NCBI GenBank assembly: GCA_037783545.1 | Contig: JBBELK010001259.1 | Location: 186,001-250,000, forward strand | Source: Henricia sp. BOLD:AAB3569 | Taxonomy: Eukaryota; Echinodermata; Asteroidea; Spinulosida; Echinasteridae | Length of the DNA: 64,000 nt | Direction of reading: 5' to 3' | Part shown: positions 46,353-57,375 of the stretch, piece by piece | How positions within the stretch are numbered: position 1 is the first letter of the stretch | Layout: every line of letters starts with the position of its first letter | The notes under the pieces: generated by a model | What the model was told of the DNA's origin: nothing | What the model saw: only the letters and a program-made list of their open reading frames with translations | The model's database searches: none | Made by a program: the position numbers and the translations under genes

Positions 46353-48711
46353 CCAAACTGGGGTGCGTCAACGACAGTCCGAAGGACTGAGCATGCGCAC
46401 GAGTCAGGAGTACACCAAAGAGGTGTGTACAGACAGCCACGGGTTGCGTGAGCAGTCAGGAAGCTCCAACCCAGTTTTCCCTAAACTTTGAAATTTCTCT
46501 GCCATTTCCCGGCGAAAGTCAGTCAATTTTTTAGGACTAGTGCGCAATATAGAGTGTTTGGAGCATGCAAAATTTGAAGTTCGTCGGAAAATTTTTCGAC
46601 CTCCAAATTTGCCGACGTTGTTGTTGTTGTATATTTTATGGCATCTTCGGCAACTAAGGCCCTTTATGCCATCAACTATACGGTTTTAGCTTTAACTATA
46701 CTATATATTATCAACTTGAGATGACGAAGAAGGAGTTGCAGTTTTAGAAGTGGGAGGAAAACCCCCAGAGAAATGCCCCAGGGGAAAACCCACGCGGTCA
46801 AGTAGGGACTGCAAACCCAATCCACATACACGCCCCGGATTCGAACCCGGGACCCCAGAGGTGAAAAGCGAGGAAAGAACCCGTACGCCAACCCGACCGC
46901 CCCATTTGCCGACGTTTGAACCACACTTTGACCAAATTGCCGTGCAAAACTGGGGTGCGTCAACGACAGTCCGAAGGACTGAGCATGCGCACGAGTCAGG
47001 AGTACACCAAAGAGGTGTGTACAGACAGCCACGGGTTGCGTGAGCAGTCAGGAAGCTCCAACCCAGTTTTCCCTAAACTTTGAAATTTCTCTGCCATTTC
47101 CCGGCGAAAGTCTGTCAATTTTTTAGGACAAGTGCGCAATATAGAGTGTTTGGAGCATGCACAATTTGAAGTTCGTCGGAAAATTTTTCGACCTCCAAAT
47201 TTGCCGACGTTTGGACCACACTTTGACCAAATTGCCGTGGCAAACTGGGGTGCGTCAACGACAGTCCGAAGGACTGAGCATGCGCACGAGTCAGGAGTAC
47301 ACCAAAGAGGTGTGTACAGACAGCCACGGGTTGCGTGAGCAGTCAGGAAGCTCCAACCCAGTTTTCCCTAAACTTTGAAATTTCTCTGCCATTTCCCGGC
47401 GAAAGTCTGTCAATTTTTTAGGACAAGTGCGCAATATAGAGTGTTTGGAGCATGCAAAATTTGAAGTTCGTCGGAAAATTTTTCGACCTCCAAATTTGCC
47501 GACGTTTGAACCACACTTTGACCAAATTGCCGTGCCAAACTGGGGTGCGTCAACGACAGTCCGAAGGACTGAGCATGCGCACGAGTCAGGAGTACACCAA
47601 AGAGGTGTGTACAGACAGCCACGGGTTGCGTGAGCAGTCAGGAAGCTCCAACCCAGTTTTCCCTAAACTTTGAAATTTCTCTGCCATTTCCCGGCGAAAG
47701 TCTGTCATTTTTTTAGGACAAGTGCGCAATATAGAGTGTTTGGAGCATGCAAAATTTGAAGTTCGTCGGAAAATTTTTCGACCTCGGAATTTGCCGACGT
47801 TTGAACCACACTTTGACCAAATTGCCGTGCCAAACTGGGGTGTGTCAACGACAGTCCGAAGGACTGAGCATGCGCACGAGTCAGGAGTACACCAAAGAGG
47901 TGTGTACAGACAGCCATGGGTTGCGTGAGCAGTCAGGAAGCTCCAACCCAGTTTTCCCTAAAGTTTGAAATTTCTCTGCCATTTCCCGGCGAAAGTCTGT
48001 CAATTTTTTAGGACAAGTGCGCAATATAGAGTGTTTGGAGCATGCAAAATTTGAAGTTCGTCGGAAAATTTTTCGACCTCCAAATTGGCCGACGTTTGAA
48101 CCACACTTTGACCAAATTGCCGTGCCAAACTGGGGTGCGTCAACGACAGTCCGAAGGACTGAGCATGCGCACGAGTCAGGAGTACACCAAAGAGGTATGT
48201 ACAGACAGCCACGGGTTGCGTGAGCAGTCAGGAAGCTCCAACCCAGTTTTCCCTAAACTTTGAAATTTCTCTGCCATTTCCCGGCGAAAGTCTGTCAATT
48301 TTTTAGGACAAGTGCGCAATATAGAGTGTTTGGAGCATGCAAAATTTGAAGTTCGTCGGAAAATTTTTCGACCTCCAAATTTGCCGACGTTTGAACCACA
48401 CTTTGACCAAAATGCCGTGCCAAACTGGGGTGCGTCAACGACAGTCCGAAGGACTGAGCATGCGCACGAGTCAGGAGTACACCAAAGAGGTGTGTACAGA
48501 CAGCCACGGGTTGCGTGAGCAGTCAGGAAGCTCCAACCCAGTTTTCCCTAAACTTTGAAATTTCTCTGCCATTTCCCGGCGAAAGTCTGTCATTTTTTTA
48601 GGACAAGTGCGCAATATAGAGTGTTTGGAGCATGCAAAATTTGAAGTTCGTCGGAAAATTTTTCGACCTCCGAATTTGCCGACGTTTGAACCACACTTTG
48701 ACCAAATTGCC
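46353..48711. repeat. Satellite array 5, A subfamily (short composite copy)
   Basis: About seven units and one tRNA-SINE. Relative to arrays 4 and 6, the last three units before the next element are missing, and the final full unit has CCAAAATGCCG at about 48410. This is a deletion or unequal-exchange product within the composite repeat. Confidence 0.93.
46620..46903 (-). mobile_element. tRNA-derived SINE, copy 3
   Basis: A duplicate of the copy 1 insertion with the same position in the satellite unit and the same flanking 13 bp repeats. Confidence 0.92.
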
Positions 48712-49414
48712 TTTTTCTAAAATGTTTTATTCGTCCGAATAAAACACGCTAACCAGTCCAACGTTGTTACCGATAGAACCAGTGCTTCAGCCGTTGTCGT
48801 TGCCAGTCCAGGTCATTTATCCACTAAGCGTTCGCCGTTATTGCCAAATTTCCTCATTCGTAGTCGTTGCCAGTCCAGGTCATTTATCTACTAAGCGTTC
48901 GCCGTTATTGCCAAATTTCCTCATTCGTAGTCGTTGCCAGTCCAGGTCATTTATCCACCAATTGTTCGCCGTTATTGCCAAATTTCCTCATTCGTTGTCG
49001 TTGCCAGTCCAGGTCATTTATCCACCAAATTTCCTCATTCGTTGTCGTTGCCAATCCAGGTCATTATCCGGCGAGTATTCTCCATCACAATCATCACCAA
49101 TCTTGGTCGATCGTGTCCGAGTATCAGGTCATATCCTTCGAGAAGCACCACAGGTACATCCTCATAAAACCACAATCGTCACCAGTCCAGGTCTGGAAGA
49201 ATCAAGACCGCAGACTCGGATCCAATCGTGTTCCAAAATTGTATTGGCGTTCCCCGTGACGTACGTACTGGTCACTCCATCATTGAGCAACGTTCCAGGA
49301 CATCACGGGATTCCGCGAAAAACTCCTCCAAACTACCTATGTGCAAGGGTAGTCCTTTGGAAAGCGGTCATCACAGGCCAGCGAGGAAAGAACCCGTACG
49401 CCAACCCGACCGCC
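48712..49414 (-). mobile_element. Non-autonomous satellite-inserted element, copy E (703 bp)
   Basis: Near-identical to copy D, sharing its private changes. Junctions are CCAAATTGCC to 48711 and CCAAACTGGGG from 49415. Confidence 0.9.
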
Positions 49415-52400
49415 CCAAACTGGGGTGCGTCAACGACAGTCCGAAGGACTGAGCATGCGCACGAGTCAGGAGTACACCAAAGAGGTGTGTACAGACAGCC
49501 ACGGGTTGCGTGAGCAGTCAGGAAGCTCCAACCCAGTTTTCCCTAAACTTTGAAATTTCTCTGCCATTTCCCGGCGAAAGTCAGTCAATTTTTTAGGACT
49601 AGTGCGCAATATAGAGTGTTTGGAGCATGCAAAATTTGAAGTTCGTCGGAAAATTTTTCGACCTCCAAATTTGCCGACGTTGTTGTTGTTGTATATTTTA
49701 TGGCATCTTCGGCAACTAAGGCCCTTTATGCCATCAACTATACGGTTTTAGCTTTAACTATACTATATATTATCAACTTGAGATGACGAAGAAGGAGTTG
49801 CAGTTTTAGAAGTGGGAGGAAAACCCCCAGAGAAATGCCCCAGGGGAAAACCCACGCGGTCAAGTAGGGACTGCAAACCCAATCCACATACACGCCCCGG
49901 ATTCGAACCCGGGACCCCAGAGGTGAAAAGCGAGGAAAGAACCCGTACGCCAACCCGACCGCCCCATTTGCCGACGTTTGAACCACACTTTGACCAAATT
50001 GCCGTGCAAAACTGGGGTGCGTCAACGACAGTCCGAAGGACTGAGCATGCGCACGAGTCAGGAGTACACCAAAGAGGTGTGTACAGACAGCCACGGGTTG
50101 CGTGAGCAGTCAGGAAGCTCCAACCCAGTTTTCCCTAAACTTTGAAATTTCTCTGCCATTTCCCGGCGAAAGTCTGTCAATTTTTTAGGACAAGTGCGCA
50201 ATATAGAGTGTTTGGAGCATGCACAATTTGAAGTTCGTCGGAAAATTTTTCGACCTCCAAATTTGCCGACGTTTGGACCACACTTTGACCAAATTGCCGT
50301 GGCAAACTGGGGTGCGTCAACGACAGTCCGAAGGACTGAGCATGCGCACGAGTCAGGAGTACACCAAAGAGGTGTGTACAGACAGCCACGGGTTGCGTGA
50401 GCAGTCAGGAAGCTCCAACCCAGTTTTCCCTAAACTTTGAAATTTCTCTGCCATTTCCCGGCGAAAGTCTGTCAATTTTTTAGGACAAGTGCGCAATATA
50501 GAGTGTTTGGAGCATGCAAAATTTGAAGTTCGTCGGAAAATTTTTCGACCTCCAAATTTGCCGACGTTTGAACCACACTTTGACCAAATTGCCGTGCCAA
50601 ACTGGGGTGCGTCAACGACAGTCCGAAGGACTGAGCATGCGCACGAGTCAGGAGTACACCAAAGAGGTGTGTACAGACAGCCACGGGTTGCGTGAGCAGT
50701 CAGGAAGCTCCAACCCAGTTTTCCCTAAACTTTGAAATTTCTCTGCCATTTCCCGGCGAAAGTCTGTCATTTTTTTAGGACAAGTGCGCAATATAGAGTG
50801 TTTGGAGCATGCAAAATTTGAAGTTCGTCGGAAAATTTTTCGACCTCGGAATTTGCCGACGTTTGAACCACACTTTGACCAAATTGCCGTGCCAAACTGG
50901 GGTGTGTCAACGACAGTCCGAAGGACTGAGCATGCGCACGAGTCAGGAGTACACCAAAGAGGTGTGTACAGACAGCCATGGGTTGCGTGAGCAGTCAGGA
51001 AGCTCCAACCCAGTTTTCCCTAAAGTTTGAAATTTCTCTGCCATTTCCCGGCGAAAGTCTGTCAATTTTTTAGGACAAGTGCGCAATATAGAGTGTTTGG
51101 AGCATGCAAAATTTGAAGTTCGTCGGAAAATTTTTCGACCTCCAAATTGGCCGACGTTTGAACCACACTTTGACCAAATTGCCGTGCCAAACTGGGGTGC
51201 GTCAACGACAGTCCGAAGGACTGAGCATGCGCACGAGTCAGGAGTACACCAAAGAGGTATGTACAGACAGCCACGGGTTGCGTGAGCAGTCAGGAAGCTC
51301 CAACCCAGTTTTCCCTAAACTTTGAAATTTCTCTGCCATTTCCCGGCGAAAGTCTGTCAATTTTTTAGGACAAGTGCGCAATATAGAGTGTTTGGAGCAT
51401 GCAAAATTTGAAGTTCGTCGGAAAATTTTTCGACCTCCAAATTTGCCGACGTTTGAACCACACTTTGACCAAATTGCCGTGCCAAACTGGGGTGCGTCAA
51501 CGACAGTCCGAAGGACTGAGCATGCGCACGAGTCAGGAGTACACCAAAGAGGTGTGTACAGACAGCCACGGGTTGCGTGAGCAGTCAGGAAGCTCCAACC
51601 CAGTTTTCCCTAAACTTTGAAATTTCTCTGCCATTTCCCGGCGAAAGTCTGTCAATTTTTTTAGGACAAGTGCGCAATATAGAGTGTTTGGAGCATGCAA
51701 AATTTGAAGTTCGTCGGAAAATTTTTCGACCTCCAAATTTGCCGACGTTTGAACCACACTTTGACCAAATTGCCGTGCCAAACTGGGGTGCGTCAACGAC
51801 AGTCCGAAGGACTGAGCAGCATGCGCACGAGTCAGGAGTACACCAAAGAGGTGTGTACAGACAGCCACGGGTTGCGTGAGCAGTCAGGAAGCTCCAACCC
51901 AGTTTTCCCTAAACTTTGAAATTTCTCTGCCATTTCCCGGCGAAAGTCTGTCAATTTTTTAGGACAAGTGCGCAATATAGAGTGTTTGGAGCATGCAAAA
52001 TTTGAAGTTCGTCGGAAAATTTTTCGACCTCCAAATTTGCCGACGTTTGAACCACACTTTGACCAAATTGCCGTGGCAAACTGGGGTGCGTCAACGACAG
52101 TCCGAAGGACTGAGCATGCGCACGAGTCAGGAGTACACCAAAGAGGTGTGTACAGACAGCCACGGGTTGCGTGAGCAGTCAGGAAGCTCCAACCCAGTTT
52201 TCCCTAAACTTTGAAATTTCTCTGCCATTTCCCGGCGAAAGTCTGTCAATTTTTTTAGGACAAGTGCGCAATATAGAGTGTTTGGAGCATGCAAAATTTG
52301 AAGTTCGTCGGAAAATTTTTTCGACCTCCAAATTTGCCGACGTTTGAACCACACTTTGACCAAATTGCCGTGGCAAACTGGGGTGCGTCAACGACAGTCC

Positions 52401-52664
52401 GAAGGACTGAGCATGCGCACGAGTCAGGAGTACACCAAAGAGGTGTGTACAGACAGCCACGGGTTGCGTGAGCAGTCAGGAAGCTCCAACCCAGTTTTCC
52501 CTAAACTTTGAAATTTCTCTGCCATTTCCCGGCGAAAGTCTGTCATTTTTTTAGGACAAGTGCGCAATATAGAGTGTTTGGAGCATGCAAAATTTGAAGT
52601 TCGTCGGAAAATTTTTCGACCTCCGAATTTGCCGACGTTTGAACCACACTTTGACCAAATTGCC
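49415..52664. repeat. Satellite array 6, A subfamily
   Basis: About ten units with a tRNA-SINE, in the same order as array 4. The last but one unit carries an extra T in AAATTTTTTTCGACC near 52320, absent from array 4. Confidence 0.94.
49682..49965 (-). mobile_element. tRNA-derived SINE, copy 4
   Basis: A duplicate of the copy 1 insertion with the same flanks. Confidence 0.92.
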
Positions 52665-53367
52665 TTTTTCTAAAATGTTTTATTCGTCCGAATAAAACAC
52701 GCTAACCAGTCCAACGTTGTTACCGATAGAACCAGTGCTTCAGCCGTTGTCGTTGCCAGTCCAGGTCATTTATCCACTAAGCGTTCGCCGTTATTGCCAA
52801 ATTTCCTCATTCGTAGTCGTTGCCAGTCCAGGTCATTTATCTACTAAGCGTTCGCCGTTATTGCCAAATTTCCTCATTCGTAGTCGTTGCCAGTCCAGGT
52901 CATTTATCCACCAATTGTTCGCCGTTATTGCCAAATTTCCTCATTCGTTGTCGTTGCCAGTCCAGGTCATTTATCCACCAAATTTCCTCATTCGTTGTCG
53001 TTGCCAATCCAGGTCATTATCCGGCGAGTATTCTCCATCACAATCATCACCAATCTTGGTCGATCGTGTCCGAGTATCAGGTCATATCCTTCGAGAAGCA
53101 CCACAGGTACATCCTCATAAAACCACAATCGTCACCAGTCTAGGTCTGGAAGAATCAAGACCGCAGACTCGGATCCAATCGTGTTCCAAAATTGTATCGG
53201 CGTTCCCCGTGACGTACGTACTGGTCACTCCATCATTGAGCAACGTTCCAGGACATCACGGGATTCCGCGAAAAACTCCTCCAAACTACCTATGTGCAAG
53301 GGTAGTCCTTTGGAAAGCGGTCATCACAGGCCAGCGAGGAAAGAACCCGTACGCCAACCCGACCGCC
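52665..53367 (-). mobile_element. Non-autonomous satellite-inserted element, copy F (703 bp)
   Basis: Same structure. It shares ATCTACTAAGCG with copies D and E but not GTATTGGCG, and has a private CCAGTCTAGG. Junctions are as in the other copies. Confidence 0.9.
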
Positions 53368-53634
53368 CCAAACTGGGGTGCGTCAACGACAGTCCGAAGG
53401 ACTGAGCATGCGCACGAGTCAGGAGTACACCAAAGAGGTGTGTACAGACAGCCACGGGTTGCGTGAGCAGTCAGGAAGCTCCAACCCAGTTTTCCCTAAA
53501 CTTTGAAATTTCTCTGCCATTTCCCGGCGAAAGTCAGTCAATTTTTTAGGACTAGTGCGCAATATAGAGTGTTTGGAGCATGCAAAATTTGAAGTTCGTC
53601 GGAAAATTTTTCGACCTCCAAATTTGCCGACGTT

Positions 53635-53918
53635 GTTGTTGTTGTATATTTTATGGCATCTTCGGCAACTAAGGCCCTTTATGCCATCAACTATACGGTT
53701 TTAGCTTTAACTATACTATATATTATCAACTTGAGATGACGAAGAAGGAGTTGCAGTTTTAGAAGTGGGAGGAAAACCCCCAGAGAAATGCCCCAGGGGA
53801 AAACCCACGCGGTCAAGTAGGGACTGCAAACCCAATCCACATACACGCCCCGGATTCGAACCCGGGACCCCAGAGGTGAAAAGCGAGGAAAGAACCCGTA
53901 CGCCAACCCGACCGCCCC
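53635..53918 (-). mobile_element. tRNA-derived SINE, copy 5
   Basis: The last duplicate of the copy 1 insertion, in the partial composite repeat. Confidence 0.92.
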
Positions 53919-54185
53919 ATTTGCCGACGTTTGAACCACACTTTGACCAAATTGCCGTGCAAAACTGGGGTGCGTCAACGACAGTCCGAAGGACTGAGCA
54001 TGCGCACGAGTCAGGAGTACACCAAAGAGGTGTGTACAGACAGCCACGGGTTGCGTGAGCAGTCAGGAAGCTCCAACCCAGTTTTCCCTAAACTTTGAAA
54101 TTTCTCTGCCATTTCCCGGCGAAAGTCTGTCAATTTTTTAGGACAAGTGCGCAATATAGAGTGTTTGGAGCATGCAAAATTTGAA

Positions 54186-54466
54186 GGGCGGTCGGGTTGG
54201 CGTACGGGTTCTTTCCTCGCCTTTCACCTCTGGGGTCCCGGGTTCGAATCCGGGGCGTGCATGTGGATTGGGTTTGCAGTCCCTACTTGACCGCGTGGGT
54301 TTTCCCATGGGGCATTTCTCTGGGGGTTTTCCTCCCACTTCTAAAACTGCAACTCCTTCTTCGTCATCTCAAGTTGATAATATAGTATAGTTAAATCTAA
54401 AACCGTATAGTTGATGGCATAAAGGGCCTTAGTTGCCGAAGATGCCATAAAATATACAACAACAAC
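54186..54466 (+). mobile_element. tRNA-derived SINE, independent plus-strand insertion
   Basis: The same SINE family sits in the opposite orientation at a different place in the unit. The A-box-like TGGCGTACGG is at 54198-54207, the B box GGTTCGAATCC at 54241-54251, and the tail is (CAA)n. Target duplication AAAATTTGAA lies at 54176-54185 and 54467-54476. Differences from copies 1-5 (CTTTCACC, GTGCATG, CCCATGGGG, TTAAATCTAAA) confirm a separate source or event. It lies in the satellite shortly after the fourth composite copy. Confidence 0.93.
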
Positions 54467-57375
54467 AAAATTTGAAGTTCGTCGGAAAATTTTTCGACCT
54501 CCAAATTTTCCGACGTTTGAACCACACTTTGACCAAATAGCCGTGCCAAACTGGGGCGCGTCAACGACAGTCCGAAGGACTGAGCAGCATGCGCACGAGT
54601 CAGGAGTACACCAAAGAGGTGTGTACAGACAGCCACGGGTTGCGTGAGCAGTCAGGAAGCTCCAACCCAGTTTTCCCTAAACTTTGAAATTTCTCTGCCA
54701 TTTCCCGGCGAAAGTCAGTCAATTTTTTAGGACTAGTGCGCAATATAGAGTGTTTGGAGCATGCAAAATTTGAAGTTCGTCGGAAAATTTTTCGACCTCC
54801 AAATTTGCCGACGTTTGAACCACACTTTGACCAAATTGCCGTGCAAAACTGGGGTGCGTCAACGACAGTCCGAAGGACTGAGCATGCGCACGAGTCAGGA
54901 GTACACCAAAGAGGTGTGTACAGACAGCCACGGGTTGCGTGAGCAGTCAGGAAGCTCCAACCCAGTTTTCCCTAAACTTTGAAATTTCTCTGCCATTTCC
55001 CGGCGAAAGTCTGTCAATTTTTTAGGACAAGTGCGCAATATAGAGTGTTTGGAGCATGCAAAATTTGAAGTTCGTCGGAAAATTTTTCGACCTCCAAATT
55101 TGCCGACGTTTGAACCACACTTTGACCAAATTGCCGTGCCAAACTGGGGTGCGTCAACGACAGTCCGAAGGACTGAGCATGCGCACGAGTCAGGAGTACA
55201 CCAAAGAGGTGTGTACAGACAGCCACGGGTTGCGTGAGCAGTCAGGAAGCTCCAACCCAGTTTTCCCTAAACTTTGAAATTTCTCTGCCATTTCCCGGCG
55301 AAAGTCTGTCAATTTTTAAGGACAAGTGCGCAATATAGAGTGTTTGGAGCATGCAAAATTTGAAGTTCGTCTGAAAATTTTTCGACCTCCAAATTGGCCG
55401 ACGTTTGAACCACACTTTGACCAAATTGCCGTGCCAAACTGGGGTGCGTCAACGACAGTCCGAAGGACTGAGCATGCGCACGAGTCAGGAGTACACCAAA
55501 GAGGTATGTACAGACAGCCACGGGTTGCGTGAGCAGTCAGGAAGCTCCAACCCAGTTTTCCCTAAACTTTGAAATTTCTCTGCCATTTCCCGGCGAAAGT
55601 CAGTCAATTTTTTAGGACTAGTGCGCAATATAGAGTGTTTGGAGCATGCAAAATTTGAAGTTCGTCGGAAAATTTTTCGACCTCCAAATTTGCCGACGTT
55701 TGAACCACACTTTGACCAAATTGCCGTGCAAAACTGGGGTGCGTCAACGACAGTCCGAAGGACTGAGCATGCGCACGAGTCAGGAGTACACCAAAGAGGT
55801 GTGTACAGACAGCCACGGGTTGCGTGAGCAGTCAGGAAGCTCCAACCCAGTTTTCCCTAAACTTTGAAATTTCTCTGCCATTTCCCGGCGAAAGTCTGTC
55901 AATTTTTTAGGACAAGTGCGCAATATAGAGTGTTTGGAGCATGCAAAATTTGAAGTTCGTCGGAAAATTTTTCGACCTCCAAATTTGCCGACGTTTGAAC
56001 CACACTTTGACCAAATTGCCGTGCCAAACTGGGGTGCGTCAACGACAGTCCGAAGGACTAAGCAGCATGCGCACGAGTCAGGAGTACACCAAAGAGGTGT
56101 GTACAGACAGCCACGGGTTGCGTGAGCAGTCAGGAAGCTCCAACCCAGTTTTCCCTAAACTTTGAAATTTCTCTACCATTTCCCGGCGAAAGTCAGTCAA
56201 TTTTTTAGGACTAGTGCGCAATATAGAGTGTTTGGAGCATGCAAAATTTGAAGTTCGTCGGAAAATTTTTCGACCTCCAAATTTGCCGACGTTTGAACCA
56301 CACTTTGACCAAATTGCCGTGCAAAACTGGGGTGCGTCAACGACAGTCCGAAGGACTGAGCATGCGCACGAGTCAGGAGTACACCAAAGAGGTGTGTACA
56401 GACAGCCACGGGTTGCGTGAGCAGTCAGGAAGCTCCAACCCAGTTTTCCCTAAACTTTGAAATTTCTCTGCCATTTCCCGGCGAAAGTCTGTCAATTTTT
56501 TAGGACAAGTGCGCAATATAGAGTGTTTGGAGCATGCAAAATTTGAAGTTCGTCGGAAAATTTTTCGACCTCCAAATTTGCCGACGTTTGAACCACACTT
56601 TGACCAAATTGCCGTGCCAAACTGGGGTGCGTCAACGACAGTCCGAAGGACTGAGCATGCGCACGAGTCAGGAGTACACCAAAGAGGTGTGTACAGACAG
56701 CCACGGGTTGCGTGAGCAGTCAGGAAGCTCCAACCCAGTTTTCCCTAAACTTTGAAATTTCTCTGCCATTTCCCGGCGAAAGTCTGTCATTTTTTTAGGA
56801 CAAGTGCGCAATATAGAGTGTTTGGAGCATGCAGAATTTGAATTTCGTCGGAAAATTTTTCGACCTCTGAATTTGCCGACGTTTGAACCACACTTTGACC
56901 AAATTGCCGTGCCAAACTGGGGTGCGTCAACGACAGTCCGAAGGACTGAGCATGCGCACGAGTCAGGAGTACACCAAAGAGGTGTGTACAGACAGCCACG
57001 GGTTGCGTGAGCAGTCAGGAAGCTCCAACCCAGTTTTCCCTAAACTTTGAAAATTCTCTGCCATTTCCCGGCGAAAGTCTGTCAATTTTTTAGGACAAGT
57101 GCGCAATATAGAGTGTTTGGAGCATGCAAAATTTGAAGTTCGTCGGAAAATTTTTCGACCTCCAAATTTGCCGACGTTTGAACCACACTTTGACCAAATT
57201 GCCGTGCCAAACTGGGGTGCGTCAACGACAGTCCGAAGGACTGAGCAGCATGCGCACGAGTCAGGAGTACACCAAAGAGGTGTGTACAGACAGCCACGGG
57301 TTGCGTGAGCAGTCAGGAAGCTCCAACCCAGTTTTCCCTAAACTTTGAAATTTCTCTGCCATTTCCCGGCGAAAG

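Larger units (their letters stand above)
41698..54170. repeat. Composite higher-order repeat of about 3.95 kb carrying two retroelements
   Basis: Copies start at 41698, 45650, 48712 and 52665, giving periods of 3952, 3062 and 3953 bp; the last copy is partial. Each has the 703 bp non-autonomous element, about one satellite unit, the 284 bp tRNA-SINE at the same base with the same target duplication, and then a run of satellite units in the same variant order. The 3062 bp copy lacks about three units. Shared private changes (for example ATCTACTAAGCG in copies D, E and F; GTATTGGCG only in D and E) give the branching order. The TEs were therefore multiplied as passengers of satellite amplification, not by repeated transposition. 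Confidence 0.92.

Noticed and set aside
41698-54170. Pure assembly artefact as the explanation of the repeated blocks
   Set aside because: Blocks differ by private substitutions and by a three-unit deletion, which duplicated assembly of one locus would not give. Collapse or mis-order cannot be excluded without reads.
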